DNA of 64,000 bases from Bacillota bacterium. Lineage in GTDB: Bacteria > Bacillota > UBA4882 > UBA8346. Location of the stretch: positions 62,001 through 126,000 of the forward strand of contig JAFABB010000046.1 in NCBI GenBank assembly GCA_023426245.1. The letters are read 5' to 3'. Below the pieces are notes generated by a model that was not told where the DNA came from, searched no databases, and saw only the letters and a list, made by a program, of their open reading frames with translations. The first letter of the stretch is position 1, and each line of letters begins with the position of its first letter. This document shows positions 8,486-16,722 of this stretch, piece after piece. The position numbers and the translations under genes were made by a program.

Positions 8486-9368
8486 AAATACCGCAATAGC
8501 ATGGACAGATCATACATGGAATCCATGGCAAGGGTGTCACAAAGTAAGTTCGGCGTGTGACAACTGTTATATGTACCGTGATAAAAAGAGATATGGACAA
8601 GATCCAACGATAATAAAAAAATCATCTGTGCAAACATGGAATGCGCCACTAAAATGGCATAACGCTGCAAAAGTATTTGTTTGTTCGTGGTCTGACTTCT
8701 TTATCGAGGAAATGGATGAGGAAAGACCTTTTGCGTGGATGATGATTAAAAGAACTCCACATCTAACATATCAGATTTTAACCAAACGACCAGAACGGAT
8801 AAAAGAATGTTTACCCGATGACTGGGGTAATGGTTGGCCCAATGTGTGGATCGGGGTCACCGTCGAGAACCAAGAAATGGCTGATTTAAGAATCCCAATC
8901 CTTTTACAGATTCCGGCGGCGGTCCGGTTTGTATCGATTGAACCAATGTTAGGACCAGTTGATATTTCAAAAGATTTATATCAACTTCAAACCGGAAAGT
9001 ATTCCATGTGTTCAAGTTATGAGAAACCAATTGATTATCTTAATTGGGTCATCTGTGGCGGTGAAACCGGACCTAATGCCAGGCCGATGCATCCAGGATG
9101 GGTGTGGAGTATTCAGAAACAATGTCAAGCGACAGAAACACCTTTCTTTTTTAAACAATGGGGTGAATGGTATCCCATATATGGTTCTGGAAGATTGCAA
9201 GGAGATGAAGAGGATGAACTTGCTCCTTACACGTGGCTATCTGTCGAAGGACAACAACATGATTCAGGATGCAACTCTGACGCTTTAATGTTACGAGTTG
9301 GGAAAAAGAACGCTGGCGATTTTATTAGTGGAAAACAATATCATGAGTTTCCGGAGGTGCCGGCATGA
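8478..9368 (+). CDS. Phage Gp37/Gp68 family protein (DUF5131)
   Basis: 296 residues with the family hallmark at the N-terminus, AWTDHTWNPWQGCHKVS then ACDNCY (Cys 20, 27 and 30), and later WIGVTVENQ, FVSIEPMLGP and WVICGGETGP blocks. The three spaced cysteines and barrel-like strand pattern recall radical-SAM-like proteins, but the biochemical role of the family is not established. It is widespread in phages and mobile elements. Four-base overlap with the next gene. Confidence 0.9.
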   Translation: MGENTAIAWTDHTWNPWQGCHKVSSACDNCYMYRDKKRYGQDPTIIKKSSVQTWNAPLKWHNAAKVFVCSWSDFFIEEMDEERPFAWMMIKRTPHLTYQILTKRPERIKECLPDDWGNGWPNVWIGVTVENQEMADLRIPILLQIPAAVRFVSIEPMLGPVDISKDLYQLQTGKYSMCSSYEKPIDYLNWVICGGETGPNARPMHPGWVWSIQKQCQATETPFFFKQWGEWYPIYGSGRLQGDEEDELAPYTWLSVEGQQHDSGCNSDALMLRVGKKNAGDFISGKQYHEFPEVPA

Positions 9369-9694
9369 CCCCACAAGATCTATTTGATTATCTCTATGAA
9401 AAGAAAAACGCCTATTCCAATTGGCTATTTAACGGTCGAAAAGGTTTAGAACCAGAACATTTTCAACCGGCCGCCTATGCTGAATTAGCCAAAGATACAA
9501 CATTTTATGACTGTAATCAGCAGACTCATGTAACAACCGAAAGAACCGTTAAGGCTGGAACAACAGTCAAAATAGTAATGGTATCTCGGTTTGGTGACTT
9601 TGGAATAACGGATGATTTATCCCGGGTAAATGGATATCAGTGCCGGGTGGGTGCAGATAGTGGGATGCTGGTGAATTGCAGGGCGGAGAGGTAA
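9365..9694 (+). CDS. Hypothetical phage protein, 109 aa
   Basis: Coupled to the DUF5131 gene by ATGA. N-terminal helix (DLFDYLYEKKNAYSNWLFN), then a strand-rich half with TVKIVMVSRFGDFGITDDLS. No recognised family. Small soluble protein of the early operon. Confidence 0.7.
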   Translation: MTPQDLFDYLYEKKNAYSNWLFNGRKGLEPEHFQPAAYAELAKDTTFYDCNQQTHVTTERTVKAGTTVKIVMVSRFGDFGITDDLSRVNGYQCRVGADSGMLVNCRAER

Positions 9695-9700
9695 TAAAGC

Positions 9701-10099
9701 ATGGCAAACAATACGAAACCGACCCCAATAAAGCATTGTGAATGGTGCGGGAAATCGTTCAACAGAAAACGAGTGGGGAAAAACAACCAGCTTGAATGTT
9801 ATAGCAACTACATGCGCCGAAGATTTTGTTCTCTTTCTTGCTCCACACTGAAACAGCGTTCGATAAGTCCGCCAAACGCTGCAGCGTCTCGAAAAAGAGC
9901 GATGAAAAATAATACAGGTATTTGCGAAGCGTGTGGAAGCAAAACAGAAACAGTCGTCCATCATGTAGACGGAAACCCAATGAATAACGATTTGGATAAC
10001 CTTCAGACTCTTTGTAGTGCTTGTCATTCGTTTTGGCACAACGTGCTGAGGCGTTTAAAAAGGAATCCAATGAAGCCTATGCCGCGTCTTGTCGGATAA
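9701..10099 (+). CDS. HNH endonuclease
   Basis: 132 residues. N-terminal zinc-finger-like CEWCGKSF with RRFCSLSCS, and a C-terminal HNH nuclease (CEACGSKTETVVHHVDGNP, then DLDNLQTLC and CHSFWH) at residues 74-115. Small HNH proteins of this design are mobile or packaging-linked in phages. Here it sits directly against the tail end of a broken cytosine methyltransferase, suggesting that it invaded or replaced that gene. Confidence 0.82.
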   Translation: MANNTKPTPIKHCEWCGKSFNRKRVGKNNQLECYSNYMRRRFCSLSCSTLKQRSISPPNAAASRKRAMKNNTGICEACGSKTETVVHHVDGNPMNNDLDNLQTLCSACHSFWHNVLRRLKRNPMKPMPRLVG

Positions 10100-10101
10100 C
10101 T

Positions 10102-10179
10102 ATGCTACGGGGCAGCGGCAATGCAATCGTTCCGGAAGTCGCGGCAGAGTTCATTAAAGCGTTCTTGGAAACGAGATGA
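10102..10179 (+). pseudogene. Remnant 3' end of a DNA cytosine-C5 methyltransferase
   Basis: A 25-codon frame reading MLRGSGNAIVPEVAAEFIKA and ending FLETR. The GNAIVP-x-VA segment is the characteristic last motif of C5-cytosine methyltransferases (motif X region), where it forms the C-terminal helix. The rest of the gene is absent: the upstream sequence belongs to the HNH gene in another frame. It is best read as a decayed remnant, not a functional peptide. Confidence 0.65.
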
Positions 10180-10205
10180 ACCAGAATTTGAAAGGAGTGA
10201 TAAGG

Positions 10206-10901
10206 TTGGTTGAAGTCAACAAAAACTGTGATACTTGCAGATCTAAAGATACGTGCGTTAAAACTGATTGTCATGAAAATACACGCTTTTATGGATGGGA
10301 AGGGGACTATCAAACTCTTGAATCCCAACTCGCTAATACGAAAATGCAAATTCAACAACTCGAAGCTGACAAAAATGTTATGGACGAAGAGTTTGATGTA
10401 ATCAAGAGTGATTTCTATGATCAAATACATAGTTTGGAATCCCAACTATCCAAGACTCAATCCCAACTCGCCAAGGCCGACGAAATTATTCAACGGGATA
10501 TCGTAGAGATAGCGGGGTATAGGGATGCGATTGAAGGATTATTGAACGTCATTGAAAGCGGTCCAGATTGTTTCGAAAACTTTGAAACAGATATTTCTGA
10601 TGGAGGTTATCTTGGCCACGCTGTAAATCCATATTGTGAAGAAGTGGATAAGGCCGAGCAGGCCCTTTCAACTCCCGCTCCCGTCGACACGGAAAAGGAA
10701 GTTTTGAAAGAAGCTCTTTCTGAAGCTTGTCGAAGGTTTGGATTTCATATGAATACTTGCCCTGCCGAATTGATATCTGATTTTGATAATAATGAATGCC
10801 GCGATATTTGCGATCAATACCAAAATAGGCTTTTTGAATGTTGGATTAAATATTTCACAAATCAAGCCCGTTCTCGAACGGCAGAGGGGGAGAAGAAATG
10901 A
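10206..10901 (+). CDS. Coiled-coil phage protein with N-terminal Cys cluster
   Basis: TTG 10206 has AAAGGAG (10191-10197) at good spacing and is chosen over ATG 10176, which overlaps the methyltransferase remnant. The 231-residue product starts with CDTCRSKDTCVKTDC, then a heptad coiled coil with repeated LESQL elements (YQTLESQLANTKMQIQQL and HSLESQLSKTQSQL), and a C-terminal part with scattered Cys. No specific family. Confidence 0.75.
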   Translation: MVEVNKNCDTCRSKDTCVKTDCHENTRFYGWEGDYQTLESQLANTKMQIQQLEADKNVMDEEFDVIKSDFYDQIHSLESQLSKTQSQLAKADEIIQRDIVEIAGYRDAIEGLLNVIESGPDCFENFETDISDGGYLGHAVNPYCEEVDKAEQALSTPAPVDTEKEVLKEALSEACRRFGFHMNTCPAELISDFDNNECRDICDQYQNRLFECWIKYFTNQARSRTAEGEKK

Positions 10902-11218
10902 AAAATTATGATAAATGTCCACTTTGCCACGAATGGCACTTCGATCATGAAAAATGTAAGCCTAAATTCGAATACCAAATTCCTGAATATTATGACGCAG
11001 ATGATTGGAGTGAGGTCCGGGCCTATACCTTTGAAGAAGCGGCCACGGAAGCGTGTGCTAAAAACGACTGCGAGGGCGATTATAAGATTGTTCAGGCCGG
11101 CGGGATTGATTTGATTCACATCAGAGATTCCAATGGAGTTATTAAAAGCTTTTCAATTTACGCCCATCCTATTCCGGATTATGAGGCCCGTGAAATTAAA
11201 TCGGAGGTAAAAAGATAA
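10898..11218 (+). CDS. Hypothetical phage protein with zinc-finger-like N-terminus, 106 aa
   Basis: Coupled to the preceding gene by ATGA. Begins with CPLCHEWHFDHEKC (CxxCx4Hx3HxxxC-like), a plausible metal site. The remainder (VRAYTFEEAATEACAKNDCE) resembles small phage proteins with an alpha/beta fold. No function can be assigned. Confidence 0.68.
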   Translation: MKNYDKCPLCHEWHFDHEKCKPKFEYQIPEYYDADDWSEVRAYTFEEAATEACAKNDCEGDYKIVQAGGIDLIHIRDSNGVIKSFSIYAHPIPDYEAREIKSEVKR

Positions 11219-11403
11219 TGGTTTATTGGCGTGAAATTGAAGTTGAAAGCGTCTTTATCAATGAAGACAACGACCAAATTGTTATAACTGGAACACCTAA
11301 CGATGATACAAATGAAGAAACTGGTCATAATTGTGACACCATGGGATGCAACCCAATTGAACACATAATAATTCGGGCTAATGTAACCAGTAATGGATTA
11401 TAG
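11218..11403 (+). CDS. Hypothetical phage protein, 61 aa
   Basis: ATG 11218 follows GGAGGTAAAAAGATA, the same leader that precedes the next gene at 11403-11417. Product MVYWREIEVESVFINEDNDQ onward, strand-rich, with a late CDTMGC pair. No recognised family. Confidence 0.6.
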   Translation: MVYWREIEVESVFINEDNDQIVITGTPNDDTNEETGHNCDTMGCNPIEHIIIRANVTSNGL

Positions 11404-11417
11404 GAGGTAAAAAGATA

Positions 11418-11615
11418 ATGGAACTAACAGTCAAAAATATTGCTCAAGCTTTAATTAATAAAGAATCAACATGTCCTATGTGTGGCGCCGACACCGAAAT
11501 ATGTTCCTATCATAACAAGGATGGGTTGCAGGTAAAGATGTTTTGTGATTGTTGCGGGGCTACAAAAGATTTCGTGCAGTTCTTAGTGGACTTAGAAAAA
11601 GAGGCGGTAAAGTGA
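11418..11615 (+). CDS. Small zinc-ribbon protein, 65 aa
   Basis: Contains CPMCGADTEIC and CDCCGA pairs (residues 16-43), a four-cysteine ribbon pattern. ATG 11418 follows AGGAGG. The next gene starts on its last base (TGATG). Function unknown; small ribbons of this type are common in phage early operons. Confidence 0.68.
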   Translation: MELTVKNIAQALINKESTCPMCGADTEICSYHNKDGLQVKMFCDCCGATKDFVQFLVDLEKEAVK

Positions 11616-11758
11616 TGGCACGTTTTATTGATATCTCCCCGCCAAAGAACATATGTCCGAAGTGCGGGCGTAGGTTATATGTATGCAATGGTGATCTGAT
11701 TTGTATTTGGTGTAAGTCTGGGGCGAACGGAATAAAGAAACTAAAACGGGGCTTTTAA
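11615..11758 (+). CDS. Small zinc-ribbon protein, 47 aa
   Basis: ATG 11615 overlaps the previous stop by one base. Contains CPKCGRRLYVC and CIWC pairs, a rubredoxin-like ribbon. The longer open frame from 11549 is not needed. Function unknown. Confidence 0.6.
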   Translation: MARFIDISPPKNICPKCGRRLYVCNGDLICIWCKSGANGIKKLKRGF

Positions 11759-11783
11759 CAGATTAAAGATGGGGGCGCAGGGG

Positions 11784-12503
11784 ATGAAGAAAATGGAGAA
11801 GGATGCTTATTATTTCCCACATTTTTGCAATGCACGTCACGATCGTAAAGTCAAACGGATGACTAAGGAGTTAGGAATTGAAGGATATGGAATATTTTTT
11901 ATGCTTCTCGAAGTGCTAAGAGATCAGACGGATCTTAAATACCCGATGGAAGATATCGATTTATTGGCCGAAGAATTCGGAACCAGCGAACAGAAAGTAA
12001 GAGTGGTTATTTGCAATTATCAATTGTTTAAAATTGACGAAGAAGAAAAATTCTTTAGCCCCAAACTAATTGTATATTTACAGCCTTATTTCGAAGCCAG
12101 CGAACATGGGCGAATAGCTGCAAACGCTAGATGGAATAAGCCAAAAGAAATACCAGAGCAATGCCCGAGCATTACTCAAGAATTACCGGAGCAATGCAAT
12201 GGCAATGCAAAGAAAGTAAGTAAAGTAAGTAATAAAGTAAGTAATATAAAAAACATTCCACCAACTGTTGAAGAGGTTCAAGAGTATTGTATTGAACGAA
12301 AAAACAGTATTGATCCTCATTGGTTTGTTGACTTTTATGAAGCCCGTGGTTGGATGATAAATAAAAACAAGATGAAGGATTGGAAAGCTGCGATCCGGAC
12401 TTGGGAAAGAAATAATTTTAGCAAAAACAATGGCTATAGACCACCAAATAAGTCCGATAGTTACGAAGTTACCAGACAATCACGGGAAAGGTGGAATAGA
12501 TAA
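11784..12503 (+). CDS. Phage replisome organiser (DUF4373/Lin1244-like N-terminus)
   Basis: About 239 residues. Residues 1-90 (DAYYFPHFCNARHDRKVKRM through SPKLIVYLQPYF) match the Lin1244/Lin1753 N-terminal winged-helix domain that binds phage origins. A basic and Gln-rich linker follows, and a C-terminal segment (WFVDFYEARGW then WKAAIRTWERNNF) typical of DnaD-like or helicase-loading tails. The stop overlaps the DnaB gene, the standard initiator plus helicase pair. ATG 11784 is preferred (GGGGG nine bases upstream); 11769 is possible. The AT-rich middle (12200-12260, repeated AAGTAAGTAA) could serve as an origin, an inference by analogy. Confidence 0.82.
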   Translation: MKKMEKDAYYFPHFCNARHDRKVKRMTKELGIEGYGIFFMLLEVLRDQTDLKYPMEDIDLLAEEFGTSEQKVRVVICNYQLFKIDEEEKFFSPKLIVYLQPYFEASEHGRIAANARWNKPKEIPEQCPSITQELPEQCNGNAKKVSKVSNKVSNIKNIPPTVEEVQEYCIERKNSIDPHWFVDFYEARGWMINKNKMKDWKAAIRTWERNNFSKNNGYRPPNKSDSYEVTRQSRERWNR

Positions 12504-13828
12504 TGGAGCCACTATATGATCAACAATCCGAATGGTCAACAATTGGTTCTTGCTTCTTTGGTGGATATCCTACTTTTTATGAAGTCAAAGAAATCTTGGA
12601 TGTTAATGATTTTTATGAGGAAAAAATTAGAATGATCTTTGAAGTAATCATTGACTTGCATAAGAAGAATCAGCCAATTACCGATGTTACATCGATTCAT
12701 GCGGCCCTTAATAATAAAATCACCTTTAAAGAATTAATTGAGATCTCAAACTCTGTTACCACCTATAAAAACGCTCGGCATTACGCTGAAATAGTGAAAT
12801 CAAAAAGTATAGCTCGGCAGAAGATTAATCAATGCCGGGACATTATTCAAAAGTTGTTCGAAGGGGAAGATCCGCGGGAAATTATCTCCAAAGGGATGCA
12901 AAACGATATTCAAATTTTAAATAAGGGTCAAAAAAGCGAAGCAGTACATATTAAAGATACTTACATGGATTTTCTCAACGAACTGGAGATGAGGCGTGAA
13001 ACCAAGGGATTGGTTGGAATATCAACGGGATTTTCTGAGCTTGACTATATTTTACGCGGACTAAAGAGCGGTGGAATGTACATAATAGGCGCCCGTCCAA
13101 AAATGGGAAAAACCACATTAGCTGTGAACATTGCGAAATACGTTGCATTCAAACTAAAAATCCCGGTTTATTTTAAAAGCTTGGAAATGACCATTACTCA
13201 GTTGGATGAGAAAATTGCCAATGATTTATCAGACGTCGACGGATACCGGATTCAAAACGCCTCATTGCTTAGTGACAGCGAATATAAAAAAGTTAAAGAC
13301 GTCGGCGAAAACATTTATGAATCGGCTTTATATATCGACGATAAATCATCTACAGCATCAAGTTTCGCCACTACATTGAGAAGGTGGAAAATATCCCACG
13401 GTATAGGATTGGTGATTATTGATTATTTGCAAAGGTTTAAATCAGAGCCAAATATCAGAGGGAAATACGAGCAAGTAAGCGAGATTTCAAACATTATCTG
13501 TGACGTTGCAAAGGAAATCAATACACCGATTTTAGCGCTGTCACAATTATCACGGGATGTTGAAAAAAGGGATGACAAGGTTCCTATGGCATCAGATTTG
13601 CGGGAATCTGGTTCCTTAGAACAAGATGCAGCGGCAGTGATGCTTATGTACAGGGATGATTATTATTATCCGGATAAATATCCTCCAAACAACGATCCAT
13701 CAGAAGTGGAAATTTATATCCCGTTGAATCGTTTCGGACCATCCGGGAAAGTAAATTTAATGTTTAACAAAGCAAAGTCAAGGTTTACACAGATTGAAAA
13801 GTATAGGAAATACGAAAAAGCAAGTTAA
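12503..13828 (+). CDS. dnaB: Replicative DNA helicase, DnaB family
   Basis: 441 residues. The N-terminal helical domain (1-150) starts EPLYDQQSEWSTIGSCFFGG; the RecA-like ATPase has Walker A GARPKMGKTT near residue 197, Walker B VIIDYLQRF near 310, and the arginine-finger and Q motifs SQLSRDVEKR and DLRESGSLEQDA further on. It is the hexameric fork helicase for phage replication, loaded by the upstream organiser whose stop codon it overlaps (TAATG). Slightly shorter than host DnaB, typical of phage versions. Confidence 0.95.
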   Translation: MEPLYDQQSEWSTIGSCFFGGYPTFYEVKEILDVNDFYEEKIRMIFEVIIDLHKKNQPITDVTSIHAALNNKITFKELIEISNSVTTYKNARHYAEIVKSKSIARQKINQCRDIIQKLFEGEDPREIISKGMQNDIQILNKGQKSEAVHIKDTYMDFLNELEMRRETKGLVGISTGFSELDYILRGLKSGGMYIIGARPKMGKTTLAVNIAKYVAFKLKIPVYFKSLEMTITQLDEKIANDLSDVDGYRIQNASLLSDSEYKKVKDVGENIYESALYIDDKSSTASSFATTLRRWKISHGIGLVIIDYLQRFKSEPNIRGKYEQVSEISNIICDVAKEINTPILALSQLSRDVEKRDDKVPMASDLRESGSLEQDAAAVMLMYRDDYYYPDKYPPNNDPSEVEIYIPLNRFGPSGKVNLMFNKAKSRFTQIEKYRKYEKAS

Positions 13829-13839
13829 GGAGAAAATCA

Positions 13840-14046
13840 ATGACTATTTTCATTCCGAAATTGGCTATTTATATCATATTAAGCGTTTTAGCTATTTGTT
13901 TATGCGGCCTTTTAATAGGTTTGATGATATATTTTGGAATGCTGGTTTGGATGGCAATCATCGATTGGTGGTTAAGAATCAAGGGACTCAGTAAGGATTT
14001 CAGAAAGTTTCGTATTGAAACTCACAAAAGACCAGTTAAAGAATAA
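13840..14046 (+). CDS. Small membrane protein, 68 aa
   Basis: One long hydrophobic stretch (residues 8-43, enough for a helical hairpin) followed by a basic amphipathic tail (WWLRIKGLSKDFRKF). AAGGAG lies at the proper distance. Twelve bases after the dnaB stop. No family recognised; its position in a replication operon suggests an accessory or host-interaction role rather than lysis. Confidence 0.65.
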   Translation: MTIFIPKLAIYIILSVLAICLCGLLIGLMIYFGMLVWMAIIDWWLRIKGLSKDFRKFRIETHKRPVKE

Positions 14047-14065
14047 TCGAAAGGAGCTAAAAACC

Positions 14066-14257
14066 ATGGAACTACATGAATTACTCAACCAACGCATAGT
14101 CATAGACTTAAATAACATTCGCCTCCAACGGCGGGCCGAGGAACAAACTATTCATGATGATTGTCATACATCAATCAATTGGCTTATGGGAGGTCAATCG
14201 GTTTATTGCAAAGTAGGCGGTCGGATCCGGCAAAAGAGTTTGAGGGTGGTGGCATGA
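14066..14257 (+). CDS. Hypothetical phage protein, 63 aa
   Basis: ATG 14066 after AAAGGAGC. Product MELHELLNQRIVIDLNNIRL onward, with DDCHTSINWLMGGQSVYC in the middle. Four-base overlap with the YopX gene. No known family. Confidence 0.6.
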   Translation: MELHELLNQRIVIDLNNIRLQRRAEEQTIHDDCHTSINWLMGGQSVYCKVGGRIRQKSLRVVA

Positions 14258-14619
14258 TGGAAAATATCAAATATAGGGCGTGGGATTGCATAGAACAAAG
14301 AATGTATAGCAATGTTCAAAACGGCATATATCAAGATCCCGATGAAATTATTGACTTTGGAAGAATTTTAGAGCTTGAACGGTTCAAAGTAATGCAATAT
14401 ATCGGATTAAATGACAAGAACAGCAGGGAGATTTACGAGGAGGATCTATATAAAAATGAATTTGGCATATGGGTATGGAAGTGGAAGCCTCAATATGCTC
14501 GATTTGTGCCGGTTCAGCCGGGAAATTGGATTGCCTCGGCAACCCAATCTTATACCAAAATGATTGAAATTTTCGGCAATATATATGAAAACTCTGAATT
14601 AATTGGGGCTTTGAAATGA
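14254..14619 (+). CDS. YopX family protein
   Basis: 121 residues with the family signature: KYRAWDCIEQRMY at the start and VMQYIGLNDKNSREIYEEDL in the middle (usual form VMQYTGLKDKNGKEIYEGD). YopX proteins are small beta-rich phage proteins of unknown function named after an SPbeta gene. ATG 14254 overlaps the previous stop and has GAGGGTGG upstream. Confidence 0.88.
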   Translation: MMENIKYRAWDCIEQRMYSNVQNGIYQDPDEIIDFGRILELERFKVMQYIGLNDKNSREIYEEDLYKNEFGIWVWKWKPQYARFVPVQPGNWIASATQSYTKMIEIFGNIYENSELIGALK

Positions 14620-14626
14620 TATTCGA

Positions 14627-14643
14627 TTTTATATAAAGAGGTG
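14627..14643 (+). repeat. 17-base leader repeat, copy 1
   Basis: TTTTATATAAAGAGGTG here and again at 18477-18493. It contains a -10-like TATATA and a ribosome-site-like AAAGAGGTG just before the transglycosylase gene. Confidence 0.55.
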
Positions 14644-14649
14644 AAAGGG

Positions 14650-15336
14650 ATGAGACACAAAGGGGCTTTTATTACAATCATGATAATACTTGTAATAATC
14701 GGGTTTGAAATTGCCGGACTAATCAATATCCACCGAACAACCGCAAACTGCCGGCAGGAAAATATTGAGTTGGACAAGCAGATCACCCAGTTAAAACAAC
14801 AGAGAGCGAATGACAAAGATACATATCAAACCGAGATTCAAAGGGCTCTCAAAATGTCGCAAGAAACAGATATTATCTTTGGTTATGTAACTGGATACCT
14901 GGCGGCCACGAATAGGAAGTTGATAACCGACGAACTACCGGAATTCGCGGAATTAACTGTAAAATACGCCAAAGAAGCCGGGGTGAGTCCGTTTGATTGC
15001 CTGACGATTTGCCAGATTGAAAACGGATATGACTTATACAAACCAGGTAAGGCCGGGGAACAAGGCCCAGCTCAGTTGATGGCTGCAACATGGAAAGTTT
15101 ATTACAAAGGATTCGGATATAAGCCGGATGACTTTTACAAGTGGCAAGCAAACTACCGGGTGGCCATCGCACATTTCGCGGAGTTGATGAGGCAGAACAA
15201 TTATGATGTGGCGGCGGCAATCGGTGAGTATAACGGAGGGAAAAGATGGGCTAGGATTGCATCGTCAAGGAGCCATGTCGGGAAGTTCGAGGTGGCAAAC
15301 CGGGGAATTTTACACTTAAGAAAGCGGGGTCTGTAA
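14650..15336 (+). CDS. Membrane-anchored lytic transglycosylase-like protein
   Basis: 228 residues. N-terminal membrane anchor (FITIMIILVIIGFEIAGLI), a coiled-coil stalk, then an SLT-type domain: catalytic glutamate in CQIENGY (near residue 122), the GEQGPAQLM block and the closing IGEYNGG block. It should cut glycan strands from the outer face of the membrane. Its location in the early region rather than the lysis cassette is unusual for a lysin, so it may help a different step or simply be a displaced muramidase. ATG 14650 is favoured over GTG 14641 by the GAGGTG spacing. Confidence 0.82.
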   Translation: MRHKGAFITIMIILVIIGFEIAGLINIHRTTANCRQENIELDKQITQLKQQRANDKDTYQTEIQRALKMSQETDIIFGYVTGYLAATNRKLITDELPEFAELTVKYAKEAGVSPFDCLTICQIENGYDLYKPGKAGEQGPAQLMAATWKVYYKGFGYKPDDFYKWQANYRVAIAHFAELMRQNNYDVAAAIGEYNGGKRWARIASSRSHVGKFEVANRGILHLRKRGL

Positions 15337-15337
15337 T

Positions 15338-15817
15338 ATGACTCATCGCGATTTGGTCGAAGCGTCATACAAATGGGTATTGAAAAATGGTAGCTGTGGT
15401 GTGGCGTTTAAAGAACTTTATTCTCTCACTTCGAATGGAGAATATCCGGATGTGATTGGATTTGGTGCATGGGGCCATTCCGTTTTAATCGAGTGCAAGA
15501 TGTCTAAATCGGACTTCTTGGCCGACAGGAAAAAGCCATTTAGGATTTGCCCGGATTTAGGAATGGGTAGTTATAGGTTTTATTGTAGCCCCAAGGAGTT
15601 AATTAACATAGAAGATCTTCCGGATGGTTGGGGGCTATTATGGGTTGATGATTCACTAAAGGCAAGATGCATTTACAAAAGAGCCAAGGGAAGCATTGTT
15701 TTAGGAGAGCCGCAACCAAAGAATATCAAAGCCGAACATGAATTGATGTATAGCGCACTAAGAAGGTTACAAATCAGGGGAAGAATTGATGAAATTTATA
15801 GTAAGGAGGCTGGTTGA
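15338..15817 (+). CDS. MmcB-like PD-(D/E)XK nuclease-fold protein
   Basis: 159 residues. EYPDVIGFGAWGHSVLIECK gives the PD...ExK active-site arrangement, then SKSDFLADRKKPFR, which is the hallmark of the MmcB/DUF1052-type nuclease family in phages. These are thought to act in DNA repair or processing. Two bases after the transglycosylase stop. Confidence 0.78.
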   Translation: MTHRDLVEASYKWVLKNGSCGVAFKELYSLTSNGEYPDVIGFGAWGHSVLIECKMSKSDFLADRKKPFRICPDLGMGSYRFYCSPKELINIEDLPDGWGLLWVDDSLKARCIYKRAKGSIVLGEPQPKNIKAEHELMYSALRRLQIRGRIDEIYSKEAG

Positions 15818-15966
15818 TGAAAACAGCGGACTCAATTTTCTATGGAATACTGAGTGGATTGATGATAGGTTTAGCGATTTTGAATAGGATTCCGTTGGCT
15901 TCTGCGGTGGTTGGTGTGATTATGGCAATTGGATTTTGGCTTCCAATCGGCGAAAGGGGGAAATGA
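15817..15966 (+). CDS. Small membrane protein, 49 aa
   Basis: ATG overlaps the previous stop by one base (TGATG). Two hydrophobic segments (SIFYGILSGLMIGLAIL and SAVVGVIMAIGFWL) separated by a short NRIP turn: a two-helix hairpin. AAGGAGG lies upstream. Holin-like in topology, but there is no other evidence. Confidence 0.55.
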   Translation: MKTADSIFYGILSGLMIGLAILNRIPLASAVVGVIMAIGFWLPIGERGK

Positions 15967-15967
15967 G

Positions 15968-16120
15968 TTGAAAAAATTAGTTGTAACAATGGACGAAGAC
16001 GATGTGATGTCATATCACAAAGAAGGATTCAACCAGCTCGAACTACTCGGCATATGTGACATTATCAAGAAAGACGCTATGGCTGATATCGAAGAAGTGG
16101 ACGAAGGTGAGATGCAATGA
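15968..16120 (+). CDS. Hypothetical acidic protein, 50 aa
   Basis: TTG 15968 after AAAGGGGG. Product starts KKLVVTMDEDDVMSYHKEG and is strongly acidic. Overlaps the following gene by four bases. No family. Confidence 0.55.
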   Translation: MKKLVVTMDEDDVMSYHKEGFNQLELLGICDIIKKDAMADIEEVDEGEMQ

Positions 16121-16338
16121 AAGACTTGACAATGTCCAAATGGGCGTCAACGGAAGAAAGGTTTAAATATGTAGCAGGTAGGTTGAAGAAGGCAGAAGGT
16201 ATCCTAAAAGAAATTAAATCAATGCATGACGAAGGCGCTTTGTGCTGTGATTGTGTTCATGGTTTGGATCGTAAATGTGGTGATTGTGGAGTTAAATGGG
16301 TTATGAAAAGAAATAAACAATTTCTGGAGGATGAATAA
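16117..16338 (+). CDS. Hypothetical protein with Cys cluster, 73 aa
   Basis: Contains a helical first half and a CCDCVHGLDRKCGDCG cluster (residues 43-58) suitable for zinc. ATGA coupling to its upstream gene; the next gene starts on the base after its stop. Confidence 0.6.
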   Translation: MKDLTMSKWASTEERFKYVAGRLKKAEGILKEIKSMHDEGALCCDCVHGLDRKCGDCGVKWVMKRNKQFLEDE

Positions 16339-16722
16339 ATGCCTAAAACACCAAAACAAATTTTAAAAATGGAACCCGGATTAAATCTTGATTCACTAAT
16401 TACCAGCGAAATTTTTGGTTTGGTCATTTGCGGAACTACCAAAGATCCGTTGGACGGTAAAGAGTGCTTATTGTCTGTCGGTGAAAACGCTCCATGCATT
16501 TTGCCGCGATATTCGACATCGATAGAGGGGGCATTTGAAGTTCGGGAATGGGTTATAGACAATATCGGAGGAGTGAAAATTGAAAATGTTTGTGATGAAC
16601 TCCCGGAATATTGCGATATTTGGAATGGCAAAGAATATATAAAGGCACAGGGTAAAACGGCAGCGGAGGCGATTTGCAAAGCGGCATTGATTGCGGTAAT
16701 AAAGGGAGGTGCTAAGTTTTGA
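16339..16722 (+). CDS. Phage ABA-sandwich domain protein, copy 1
   Basis: 127 residues. PRYSTSIEGAFEVREWV and the closing AQGKTAAEAICKAALIAVI are the two anchors of the small phage ABA-sandwich family. A second member lies at 58104-58463 with the same TAPEAICKAAIIAIL ending, so the phage carries two distant paralogues. Function unknown. Confidence 0.72.
   Translation: MPKTPKQILKMEPGLNLDSLITSEIFGLVICGTTKDPLDGKECLLSVGENAPCILPRYSTSIEGAFEVREWVIDNIGGVKIENVCDELPEYCDIWNGKEYIKAQGKTAAEAICKAALIAVIKGGAKF

Noticed and set aside
10206..10500. Tandem repeat protein from LESQL segments
   Set aside because: Only two clear copies; ordinary coiled-coil periodicity explains them.
12200..12260. Direct repeats of AAGTAAGTAA as a satellite or CRISPR
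   Set aside because: Very short and inside the replisome organiser reading frame; at most an origin-like AT-rich part. No CRISPR array is seen anywhere in the window.
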